The translations under genes were made by a program, and so were the position numbers. Shown here piece by piece: positions 6,641-12,418 of a DNA stretch of 12,432 bases. Numbering within the stretch: position 1 is the stretch's first letter; the number at the start of each line of letters is the position of its first letter. Under the pieces are notes generated by a model, which made no database searches, was not told the origin of the DNA, and saw only the letters and a program-made list of their open reading frames with translations. This stretch comes from JBDRGC01 sp043818215 (GTDB lineage: Bacteria > Chloroflexota > Anaerolineae > Anaerolineales > UBA11858): positions 1-12,432 of the forward strand of contig JBDRGC010000301.1 of assembly GCA_043818215.1 (NCBI GenBank), in the 5' to 3' direction.

Positions 6641-6710
6641 TGAACACTGAACACTGAACACTGAACACTGAACACTGAACACTGAATACTGAATACTGAA
6701 TACTGAATAC
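6641..6710 (+). repeat. Heptamer tandem array, 10 copies of TGAACAC/TGAATAC
   Basis: Exactly ten 7-nt units: six TGAACAC followed by four TGAATAC, with no other change. A 60-codon minus-strand ORF across it (QYSVFSIQC-type product) is a repeat artefact. Confidence 0.95.
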
Positions 6711-6746
6711 TTACTTCTGGGGAGGTGCTTGCCACCAAAAGCCTAT

Positions 6747-7286
6747 TTATTCCTCCCCAGTGGTTTCTGTCTCTATTTCTTCGTCATCTGAGGGAGTGGG
6801 AGCCAGGGGCTGCAGGGCGTCTTCCAGACTCAGGTTTTCGCGGCGCATCCCTGGGGTGGGAGTCCCACAGTAAGGGCATAAATTCCACGGTAAATCCATC
6901 AGTTTCCCGCATTGGTGGCAGGTCTTTTTGAGTTTAGTGTGGCAATTGGGGCAGATGATCCAATTGCCTTTTACCCGCCGCCCACACCCGGGGCAGACCG
7001 GTGTCTCCTCGATAGATTGGAGTAGGGCCTCCTCCTCCAATGTGTGCTGGTACTCGTCTTCGAGGCTGCGGTGGGGTCGCAGGATCAGATATATCACGAT
7101 ACCCGGCAGGAAGAGCACAGCTACTACCAGTACAGCCAGAATACGTCCCAGGGGGTCGCGGGCACGCGCCCGGATATCGCGATAAGTCCACACGATCAGA
7201 CTCAGCCACAAGGCTGCTAAAAATGCGCCGCCCCAGGCTGTGAGAATGAGCATGAAATTGCTGAGTGAAGAAGGGTCAAAAGTCAT
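6747..7286 (-). CDS. Two-helix membrane protein with double zinc ribbon
   Basis: This 179-residue protein has two transmembrane helices, about residues 11-33 and 47-69, joined by the basic loop TYRDIRARARDPLGR. The membrane part resembles the PLDc_N-type hairpin, ending in LRP. A short acidic helix leads to two zinc-ribbon knuckle pairs: Cys98/101 with Cys112/115, and Cys123/126 with Cys137/140 (CPGC, CPNC, CHQC, CPYC), which should bind two Zn ions in the cytoplasm. An acidic, low-complexity tail ends the protein. The start at 7286 is chosen over an ATG at 7313 because GGAG lies 7 nt upstream and the helix then begins soon after. A perfect TATAAT on the minus strand (7318-7313) sits just upstream. 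It diverges from radC. No enzymatic function is suggested; a role in protein or nucleic-acid binding is a guess. Confidence 0.8.
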   Translation of the reverse strand: MTFDPSSLSNFMLILTAWGGAFLAALWLSLIVWTYRDIRARARDPLGRILAVLVVAVLFLPGIVIYLILRPHRSLEDEYQHTLEEEALLQSIEETPVCPGCGRRVKGNWIICPNCHTKLKKTCHQCGKLMDLPWNLCPYCGTPTPGMRRENLSLEDALQPLAPTPSDDEEIETETTGEE

Positions 7287-7338
7287 AGTTACGCTCCATT
7301 GAGATTTAGCCAATTATAGCCGATTTTTGGGCCAGGGG

Positions 7339-7367
7339 TTGCCGAATTGTTGGCGGTGTTGTATAAA
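7339..7367 (+). promoter_or_regulatory. Predicted promoter for radC
   Basis: TTGCCG (7339-7344) and TATAAA (7362-7367) have a 17-nt spacer. It lies back to back with a minus-strand TATAAT (7318-7313) that would serve the zinc-ribbon gene. Transcription from it would put the whole pair of heptamer arrays into the radC leader. Confidence 0.5.
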
Positions 7368-7428
7368 GAGATTGGAGATTGGAGATTGGAGATTGGAGAT
7401 TGGCGATTGGCGATTGGAGATTGGAGAT
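7368..7428 (+). repeat. Heptamer array, left arm of radC leader (GAGATTG, 8+ copies)
   Basis: Eight 7-nt units plus a partial one read GAGATTG, with two GCGATTG variants in the middle. The unit is the reverse complement of the ATCTCCA array found before pyrG and of the right-hand array that follows here. Confidence 0.95.
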
Positions 7429-7437
7429 AAAAACCCC

Positions 7438-7521
7438 AATCTTCAATCTTCAATCTCTAATCTCTAATCTCTAATTACTAATCTCCAATCCCTAACCCCT
7501 AACCCCTAACCCCTAACTCCC
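7438..7521 (+). repeat. Heptamer array, right arm of radC leader (AATCTCT drifting to AACCCCT)
   Basis: Twelve 7-nt units keep one phase from 7438 to 7521 while the sequence drifts: AATCTTC (2), AATCTCT (3), AATTACT, AATCTCC, AATCCCT, AACCCCT (3), AACTCCC. The array stops 2 nt before the radC ATG, so no purine-rich Shine-Dalgarno is present. The left units can pair with the GAGATTG array. Confidence 0.92.
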
Positions 7522-7523
7522 AC

Positions 7524-8225
7524 ATGAGTAACCAACCACCAACCTATCGAATTACAGACCTGGCCGAAAGCGAACGCCCACGCGAGCGGCTGGCTAAGTT
7601 GGGGCCGCAGGCCCTCTCCACCGCCGAGTTGATTGCAATTTTGCTGCGAGTGGGTGTTTCGGGGGAGAACGCCGTTCAGGTGGGGCAGCGGCTGCTGCAA
7701 AATTTCGATGGGCTTTCTGGCCTGCACAGCGCCTCGTATGATGAAGTCCGCGCCCAACACGGCATTGGCCCGGCTAAAGCGGCGCAGATCAAAGCTGCCA
7801 TCGAGTTGGGCCGCCGTCTGACCCTGGAAGCGCCCGAGGAGCGGCCCACAATCAACAGCCCGGCAGACGCCGCGGCACTGGTGCAATACGAGATGTCGGC
7901 CCTCGAGCAGGAGCACCTGCGGGTAATGCTAATGGACACCCGCAACCGGGTGCTGGACATTGTGGACGTTTACCGCGGCTCGTTGAACTCATCTCAGGTG
8001 CGGGTGGGGGAGGTATTCAGGGCCGCGGTGCGCCGTAACGCCGGTGCTTTGATTGTGGTGCATAATCATCCCAGCGGCGATCCCACCCCCAGTCCGGACG
8101 ATATTGCCATCACGCGCGCCATCGTCGAGGCCGGGCGGCTGCTGGACATAGAAGTGCTGGATCATTTGGTGATTGGGCGGGGGAAATGGGTTTCGTTGAA
8201 AGAGAAGAAGATGGGTTTTGGGTAA
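7524..8225 (+). CDS. radC: RadC family JAB/MPN domain protein (UPF0758)
   Basis: This 233-residue protein matches the RadC family. The N-terminal part (about 1-95: ITDLAESERPRERLAKLGP, LSTAELIAILLRVG) contains a helix-hairpin-helix-like segment (HGIGPAKAAQIKAAIELGRR). The C-terminal MPN/JAMM domain (about 105-228) holds the complete metal motif H-x-H-x7-S-x2-D as His180, His182, Ser190 and Asp193 in VHNHPSGDPTPSPDD. The family's historical link to recombinational repair is not upheld for E. coli RadC; the metal site suggests a hydrolase or isopeptidase-like activity, but the substrate is unknown. The ATG at 7524 fits the family N-terminus, although it follows a repeat array with no Shine-Dalgarno. 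A TAA follows at normal family length. The gene is monocistronic, with a large palindrome downstream. Confidence 0.93.
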   Translation: MSNQPPTYRITDLAESERPRERLAKLGPQALSTAELIAILLRVGVSGENAVQVGQRLLQNFDGLSGLHSASYDEVRAQHGIGPAKAAQIKAAIELGRRLTLEAPEERPTINSPADAAALVQYEMSALEQEHLRVMLMDTRNRVLDIVDVYRGSLNSSQVRVGEVFRAAVRRNAGALIVVHNHPSGDPTPSPDDIAITRAIVEAGRLLDIEVLDHLVIGRGKWVSLKEKKMGFG

Positions 8226-8247
8226 GCAATATTATTGACTTATTGCT

Positions 8248-8450
8248 GGGCGCATACAGAAGTTAGGGGAGCACAGTACAGCAACCACAGATTTACCCAA
8301 AGGGTACGATGTCACAGATTTCACGGAAAAAGGCGTTAATAATCAGTGACATCGTGCCCGAAGGGTAAATCGGTGACATCGTGCCCGAAGGGTAAATCTG
8401 TGGTTAAATAGGTTTGGAAAGTTGTCCTCCCCTAGCTTTTGTGTGCGTCC
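8248..8450. repeat. 203-bp imperfect palindromic element between radC and hicB
   Basis: Two nested inverted repeats are present. The outer arms (8248-8271 and 8427-8450) match at 20 of 24 positions, and all four differences would form G-U pairs in RNA. The inner arms (8283-8315 and 8373-8405) match at 29 of 33, starting AACCACAGATTTACCC and ending GGGTAAATCTGTGGTT. One inner difference is again G-U, and the other three are a central AAA/GAA bubble. The element fills nearly all of the radC-hicB spacer and ends 4 nt before the predicted hicB promoter. No ORF of note lies inside, so it resembles a non-autonomous mobile palindrome or a structured RNA. Confidence 0.8.
8346..8398 (+). repeat. Direct duplication of a 26-bp segment within the palindrome
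   Basis: Positions 8346-8371 and 8373-8398 are identical (GTGACATCGTGCCCGAAGGG then TAAATC), separated by one G, giving a 27-nt period. Only the right half of the palindrome is doubled; the left arm has a single copy. Confidence 0.95.
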
Positions 8451-8454
8451 CACG

Positions 8455-8483
8455 TTGCTCCACCGCAATTCCTGGCTTATAAT
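8455..8483 (+). promoter_or_regulatory. Predicted promoter of hicBA
   Basis: TTGCTC (8455-8460) and a perfect TATAAT (8478-8483) have a 17-nt spacer. A start near 8490 would give a leader of about 30 nt ending in AGGAG (8509-8513), 7 nt before the ATG at 8521. No clear operator palindrome was found within the promoter, though the large palindrome abuts its left edge. Confidence 0.6.
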
Positions 8484-8520
8484 GGGTTTGGCATTCCAAA
8501 TAAACGAGAGGAGAATGGAA

Positions 8521-8895
8521 ATGAGTAACGAGAAAAAGATTTCTGAGGGGTATGCTTCAAGCGATCAATACATAGTGGATAGTGCCGGTCAACGAACTGC
8601 CGTAATTCTCCCAATCCAGCAGTATGAACTACTTTTGGAAGACTTGCATGATCTGGCAGTGGTTGCTGAACGTCGCGAAGAAAAATTCACAGGTGTTTTC
8701 GAACAAGTTGGAGAATGGTGGATAGGGTACGTGGAAGAACTGCCCGGTGCTAACACCCAGGGGAAAACACTGGATGAAGCTCGCGAGAATTTACAAGAGG
8801 CTACCCAACTCATTATTGAAGCAAATCGAGAATTGGTGCGCCGCGAGATGGAAGGCAAGCCAATCGTCCGAGAAGAATTACTGGTGGCAATGTAA
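8521..8895 (+). CDS. hicB: HicB-type antitoxin with a Phd/YefM-like N-terminal extension
   Basis: This 124-residue protein has two parts. Residues 16-54 (QYIVDSAGQRTAVILPIQQY, then ELLLEDLHDLAVVAERREE) look like the small Phd/YefM-type antitoxins usually paired with RelE-like toxins. Residues 56-124 (FTGVFEQVGEWWIGYVEELP, GKTLDEARENLQEATQLIIE, EGKPIVREELLVAM) form the partial-RNase-H fold of HicB, which masks the HicA active site. HicB proteins normally carry DNA-binding either as a C-terminal helix-turn-helix/ribbon-helix-helix or not at all; here no C-terminal DNA-binding part is seen, and the N-terminal part could supply it. This is inference from sequence pattern. The ATG at 8521 has AGGAG 7 nt upstream; ATG 8515 is too close to it. 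The stop overlaps the hicA start by one base, so the two genes are translationally coupled. Confidence 0.85.
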   Translation: MSNEKKISEGYASSDQYIVDSAGQRTAVILPIQQYELLLEDLHDLAVVAERREEKFTGVFEQVGEWWIGYVEELPGANTQGKTLDEARENLQEATQLIIEANRELVRREMEGKPIVREELLVAM

Positions 8896-9080
8896 TGAAA
8901 CGCCATGCTTTGTTGAAACATATCAAAAGGCACGGCTGCAAATTACACCGCGAGGGCAAGAAGCACTCAATCTACTGGAATCCGACCAACCTCAGAACGT
9001 CATCTATACCCCGGCACACTGAAATATTGAATAAGCTCGCTTACAAAATTTGCATAGACCTCGGTATCCCGAAACCATAG
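8895..9080 (+). CDS. hicA: HicA-type mRNA interferase toxin
   Basis: This 61-residue basic protein has the typical HicA layout: MKRHALLKHIKRHGCKLHRE, then GKKHSIYWNP with the catalytic His24, then TSSIPRHTEILNKLAYKICI and the family-like end DLGIPKP. HicA folds as a double-stranded-RNA-binding-like domain and cleaves mRNAs, halting translation until neutralised by HicB. Length is normal and the histidine is present, so the toxin appears intact. It starts within the hicB stop codon (TAATG, one-base overlap) and relies on the hicB ribosome binding site or coupling. The usual gene order in many systems is hicA-hicB; here the antitoxin comes first. Confidence 0.9.
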   Translation: MKRHALLKHIKRHGCKLHREGKKHSIYWNPTNLRTSSIPRHTEILNKLAYKICIDLGIPKP

Positions 9081-9096
9081 CCCGCCAAGACTCAAC

Positions 9097-9125
9097 TTGC
9101 ACCATCACTCCACTTGACGTATAAT
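9097..9125 (+). promoter_or_regulatory. Predicted promoter upstream of the Ala-rich ORF and alaS
   Basis: TTGCAC (9097-9102) and a perfect TATAAT (9120-9125) are 17 nt apart, the best -35/-10 pair in the window with that at hicB. The start would be near 9132, giving a leader of about 440 nt before alaS that includes the small ORF, a hairpin and both octamer arrays. Confidence 0.6.
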
Positions 9126-9160
9126 TCGCGCCATTACCTCCCAAAGGACGTGAAACTCGT

Positions 9161-9283
9161 ATGCCTAAACCGGACATCACCCTGACTACTCAAATCGCAT
9201 CTGCCGCTGCTATTAAGGCGGCTGCCGCTACCGCGCGGACAGTCGCCGCTGAAACCCCGTCCGAGTCGCATGCCCTCGTCTGA
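9161..9283 (+). CDS. Small alanine-rich ORF, candidate leader peptide of alaS
   Basis: An ATG at 9161 opens 40 codons ending in TGA (9281-9283), followed directly by TAG. The product starts MPKPDITLTTQIASAAAIKA and has 12 alanines in 40 residues, including runs of three and four, coded by all four Ala codons (GCA, GCC, GCT, GCG). It lies 36 nt downstream of a good promoter -10 and 38 nt before a 10-bp hairpin, with alaS as the next gene. AAAGGA (9143-9148) is 12 nt from the ATG, a loose fit. Ala-rich coding ahead of the alanyl-tRNA synthetase gene suggests a ribosome-stalling leader peptide. It could equally be a chance ORF in a non-coding leader, or an independent small protein. No known family is recognised. 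Confidence 0.4.
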   Translation: MPKPDITLTTQIASAAAIKAAAATARTVAAETPSESHALV

Positions 9284-9321
9284 TAGCGGAGGCAATCTAT
9301 CCCTTCATAAAATTACCCGCG

Positions 9322-9345
9322 GCCCGGATGTCAAAACATCCGGGC
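9322..9345 (+). terminator. Hairpin between the Ala-rich ORF and alaS, possible attenuator
   Basis: GCCCGGATGT (9322-9331) pairs perfectly with ACATCCGGGC (9336-9345) around a CAAA loop. What follows is CTAGTTCGTTAAGTTGG, only moderately T-rich, so termination would be partial at best. Its place after the small ORF and before alaS fits an attenuator; alternatively it ends a separate short transcript. Confidence 0.5.
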
Positions 9346-9353
9346 TAGTTCGT

Positions 9354-9408
9354 TAAGTTGGTAAGTTGGTAGATTGGTAGTTGGTATATTGGTAAGTTGG
9401 TAAATTGG
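9354..9408 (+). repeat. Octamer array, left arm of alaS leader (TAAGTTGG, 7 copies)
   Basis: Seven units of TAAGTTGG and close variants (TAGATTGG, TATATTGG, TAAATTGG; one unit is 7 nt). Its reverse complement, read as TACCAACT, matches the unit of the next array (TACCAACA) at 7 of 8 positions. Confidence 0.88.
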
Positions 9409-9444
9409 TAGTTCCCAAGTCACCAGATTCCCATTGCACTATAG

Positions 9445-9556
9445 TACCAACATACCAACATACCAGTGTACCAACATCCCAGTGTACCAACATCCCAGTG
9501 TACCAACATCCCAGTGTACCAATGTACCAATGTACCGGTTTCCCAATGTACCACCC
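9445..9556 (+). repeat. Octamer array, right arm of alaS leader (TACCAACA/TCCCAGTG, 14 units)
   Basis: Fourteen 8-nt units in constant phase: TACCAACA (2), TACCAGTG, then TACCAACA and TCCCAGTG alternating three times as a 16-nt higher-order repeat, then TACCAATG variants and a final TACCACCC. It ends 13 nt before the alaS ATG. The tract is open in the alaS frame, but its repetitive VPTYQ-type translation is not part of the enzyme. Confidence 0.92.
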
Positions 9557-9569
9557 CACAGGAACCCCC

Positions 9570-12323
9570 ATGACCCTCCCCCTCCCCCCCCTCCTCACCG
9601 GCAACGCCATTCGCAAAACCTTTATCGAATTCTTCGCAGACAAAGGTCACACATTCGTCCCTTCGGCCTCCCTCGTCCCCGGCGGGGATGCGACCCTGCT
9701 TTTCACCAACGCCGGGATGGTGCAATTCAAGGATATTTTCCTGGGCACCGATAAGCGCGCTTACACGCGGGCTGCCAGCTCGCAAAAATGTATGCGCGTG
9801 GCCGGCAAGCACAACGACCTCGAAGATGTCGGCCAGGATGACATCCACCACACTTTCTTCGAAATGCTGGGCAACTGGTCATTTGGCGACTACTACAAAA
9901 AAGAAGCCATCCAGTGGGCCTGGCAATTGCTCACCGAAGTCTGGGGGCTGCCAAAAGAGCAATTGTACTCCACCGTTTTCGAAGACGAAAAAGGCCAAAT
10001 CCCCACCGACGAGGAAGCCGCGCAACACTGGCGCCAGCAGCCCGGTTTTCTCCCCGGCCACGTTTTCTACTTGGGGCGGGCCGACAATTTCTGGGAAATG
10101 GCCGATACCGGCCCCTGCGGGCCATGCTCCGAAATTCATATCGACCTGCGGCCCGAAGAGGGCAAAGTCACCGCCGAAACCCTCGACACCGACCGCTTCG
10201 TCGAACTCTGGAACCTGGTTTTCATTCAATACAACCGCACCGGCCCCGACAGTCTCACCCCTCTGCCCGCCACCCACGTAGATACCGGCCTGGGCTTCGA
10301 TCGCATCGTGCAGGTGCTGCAAAAGGTCAACTCCAATTACCGCACCGACCTGCTCTGGCCCCTCATCGAAAAGACCGCCCAACTCAGCGGACACAGCACA
10401 GCGCAGGTCGATGCCAATTTCACTCCCTACCGCGTTATCGCCGACCACGCCCGCGCCGCCACCTTCCTGATTGCCGATGGCGTGGTGCCCGGCAATATGG
10501 GGCGCAACTACGTCACCCGCATGATAATCCGCCGCGCCTACCGCTTCGGCGGCAAAATCGGCCTGCACGAACCCTTTATGGCCCAAGTCGCCGAGCCCGT
10601 CATCGGGCACTACGGCGAGGCCTACCCCGAGCTGGTTCGCAACAAGACCGCCATCCTCGCCACCATCACCCGCGAGGAAGAACAATTCCAGCGCACCCTC
10701 GATAAGGCTACCGGCCACCTCGAAACCCTGCTCGACAGCATCGAGTCCCGGGGTCAGCGCATCCTACCCGGTCACCAGGCCGCCGACCTGTACACCACCT
10801 ACGGCATGCCCTTCGAGATCACCCGCGACATTGCCCAGGAGCGCGGCCTCGGCGTGGACGAAGATGGCTTCACCGAGGCTATGGATATCCACCGGCTGGC
10901 ATCCGGCGCGGGCAAAGCCATGGGGCCGATGGGTGGTGAAGATGTGGATATTTACCGCCATTTGTTGGATGATCTGCAAACCCGCGGCAAACTTGGCCCC
11001 GGGGGCGTGACCTATGACCCCTACAACCCGCGGGAAGTGGAGGGTGAGGTGCTGGCCCTGATACTTGGCAGCCAGTCCGCAGCCTCCGCCTCCCCCGGCG
11101 ACCGTGTGGAAATCCTGCTACCTGAGACCCGCTTCTACATCGAATCGGGCGGACAGGTGAGTGATACGGGCACGATCTCGGCCCTCTCTCCCGAAATCGG
11201 GGAGGCCGTGGGGGGCTGGCAAATCCGCGTCACCGTCGTGCGCAAACCGGCCGCGGGCGTCATCGTCCACGTTGGCGAAGTGATGCGCGGCAGGCCCCAG
11301 GTTGGCGATACAGTTATCGCCCGTGTAGACGCCCGCCGCCGCAAGGACATCACGCGCAACCACACCGCCACCCACCTGCTGCATGCCGCACTGCACGAAG
11401 TTCTGGGTGACCACGCCCGGCAGGCCGGCTCACTGGTCGCACCCGACCGCCTGCGATTCGACTTCACTCATCCCGAAGCGGTGACCAACCGGCAAATCGA
11501 GCAAATCGAGCAATATGTCAACGAAAAAATTCTCGAAGATTACGTATTGCGAATTACGTCCAAATCCTTGCAAGCGGCTTTGGACGAAGGCGCTATGGCT
11601 CTCTTTGGCGAGAAATACGGCGAGACGGTGCGCAACATCACCATGGGTGAGGCAGATAAATTATTTTCCAACGAATTGTGCGGTGGGACGCACTGCGAAC
11701 GCACCGGCGACATCGGCATCTTCATCATCACCAGCGAGGGCAGTGTGGCGGCTGGGATTCGCCGTATCGAGGCCATTACCGGGCGGGAAGCCTACAAGCT
11801 GATCCAGCGGCGTTTCCGGGTGCTCAACCAGGCTGCGGCGACCCTGATGACAACGCCAGATCAACTGCTCGACAAGGCCCAGGCTGCACTCGCCGACATC
11901 AAGTCGATGCGCAATCAGATTGCCCACCTGCGCCAAAACCTGGCCGCGGCCGACTTCACCCGCGTGCTGGACAATACCTCGCAGATTGGCGGCGCAGACG
12001 TGCTCACCGCAATACTCAAAGATGCCGATGCCGACAGCCTGCGTCAAATGGCCGACCGCTTCCGCCAGCGGCACCCCGAAAATGGCGTGGCCGTGCTCGC
12101 CAGCGTGGTGGACGAGCGGCCTATCATCATCGCCGTGGTGACTCAGGATTTGGTCAAGCGCGGCCTGAAGGCTGGCGATCTGGTCAAATTTGTCGCTAAA
12201 CCCCTTGGCGGGGGCGGGGGCGGACGTCCCACACTGGCACAGGCCGGCGGGCAGGACGCCAGCAAGTTGGATGCAGCGTTGGCGAGTGTGGCAGGGTGGG
12301 TCACGGAAAAACTCAATGGCTGA
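9570..12323 (+). CDS. alaS: Alanyl-tRNA synthetase
   Basis: This 917-residue cytosolic enzyme charges tRNA-Ala with alanine, a class II synthetase with editing. The catalytic domain (about 10-400) has LLFTNAGMVQFKDIFLG, KCMRVAGKHNDLEDVG, the loop DTGPCGPCSEIH (about 178-189) and DTGLGFDRI. The editing domain carries all four zinc ligands: His598 and His602 in HTATH, and Cys704 and His708 in CGGTH. The C-Ala domain ends with the Gly-rich GGGGGGRPTLAQAGG (about 880-894). The usual length is about 870-880, so this is slightly long. The frame is open upstream through the octamer array to a GTG at 9405, but the ATG at 9570 starts MTLPLPPLLTGNAIRKTF, aligning with family N-termini, and AGGAA (9560-9564) lies 5 nt upstream. 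Base composition is GC-richer than the hicBA genes beside it. Confidence 0.97.
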   Translation: MTLPLPPLLTGNAIRKTFIEFFADKGHTFVPSASLVPGGDATLLFTNAGMVQFKDIFLGTDKRAYTRAASSQKCMRVAGKHNDLEDVGQDDIHHTFFEMLGNWSFGDYYKKEAIQWAWQLLTEVWGLPKEQLYSTVFEDEKGQIPTDEEAAQHWRQQPGFLPGHVFYLGRADNFWEMADTGPCGPCSEIHIDLRPEEGKVTAETLDTDRFVELWNLVFIQYNRTGPDSLTPLPATHVDTGLGFDRIVQVLQKVNSNYRTDLLWPLIEKTAQLSGHSTAQVDANFTPYRVIADHARAATFLIADGVVPGNMGRNYVTRMIIRRAYRFGGKIGLHEPFMAQVAEPVIGHYGEAYPELVRNKTAILATITREEEQFQRTLDKATGHLETLLDSIESRGQRILPGHQAADLYTTYGMPFEITRDIAQERGLGVDEDGFTEAMDIHRLASGAGKAMGPMGGEDVDIYRHLLDDLQTRGKLGPGGVTYDPYNPREVEGEVLALILGSQSAASASPGDRVEILLPETRFYIESGGQVSDTGTISALSPEIGEAVGGWQIRVTVVRKPAAGVIVHVGEVMRGRPQVGDTVIARVDARRRKDITRNHTATHLLHAALHEVLGDHARQAGSLVAPDRLRFDFTHPEAVTNRQIEQIEQYVNEKILEDYVLRITSKSLQAALDEGAMALFGEKYGETVRNITMGEADKLFSNELCGGTHCERTGDIGIFIITSEGSVAAGIRRIEAITGREAYKLIQRRFRVLNQAAATLMTTPDQLLDKAQAALADIKSMRNQIAHLRQNLAAADFTRVLDNTSQIGGADVLTAILKDADADSLRQMADRFRQRHPENGVAVLASVVDERPIIIAVVTQDLVKRGLKAGDLVKFVAKPLGGGGGGRPTLAQAGGQDASKLDAALASVAGWVTEKLNG

Positions 12324-12346
12324 TTCCGCGGGTATACCGCAAAAGT

Positions 12347-12399
12347 GTCGGGCGAGACCTCCGATGTCTTCGGAGACCTCGGAGGTCTGTTGCCCGACC
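12347..12399. repeat. Dispersed palindromic element, copy 2, downstream of alaS
   Basis: GTCGGGC (12347-12353) and GCCCGAC (12392-12398) are the outer arms. AGACCTCCGA (12355-12364) and TCGGAGGTCT (12379-12388) are the next arms, and GTCT/AGAC close on a TCGG loop, with one T/C mismatch. It shares 26 identical bases (12374-12399) with copy 1 ahead of plsC. It sits 23 nt after the alaS stop; without a T-run it is not a plain terminator, though it may stop transcription. Confidence 0.85.
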
Positions 12400-12418
12400 T
12401 ACAGTTCTGCGCTATACT
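12390..12418 (+). promoter_or_regulatory. Possible promoter at the right edge for a gene beyond the window
   Basis: TTGCCC (12390-12395), contributed by the tail of the palindrome, and TATACT (12413-12418) are 17 nt apart. The downstream gene is not visible, so this is only a position match. Confidence 0.3.

Noticed and set aside
6556..6738. 60-codon minus-strand ORF
   Set aside because: Most of its product is a QYSVFSIQC-type translation of the TGAACAC array, and the rest is the 48-bp palindrome; no ribosome binding site.
7368..7521. CRISPR array or telomere-like CCCTAA repeat
   Set aside because: Units are 7 nt with no spacers between them, so it is not CRISPR. The AACCCCT units are the end of a gradual drift within a heptamer array inside a gene-dense region, not a chromosome end.
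9405..9569. 55-residue N-terminal extension of AlaRS from a GTG at 9405
   Set aside because: The segment only translates the octamer array (VPTYQ-type repeats) and does not resemble AlaRS N-termini; the ATG at 9570 has a ribosome binding site and fits the family.
9132..9570. T-box riboswitch controlling alaS
   Set aside because: T-boxes are the common control of synthetase genes, and the segment ATTACCCGCGG (near 9313) loosely recalls the T-box sequence. The conserved GGTACCGCG core, the antiterminator bulge and a specifier stem are not recognisable.
9879..10718. 279-codon minus-strand ORF inside alaS
   Set aside because: It is a shadow of the GC-rich alaS coding frame; the Gly/Ala-rich product has no recognisable domain and alaS is certain.
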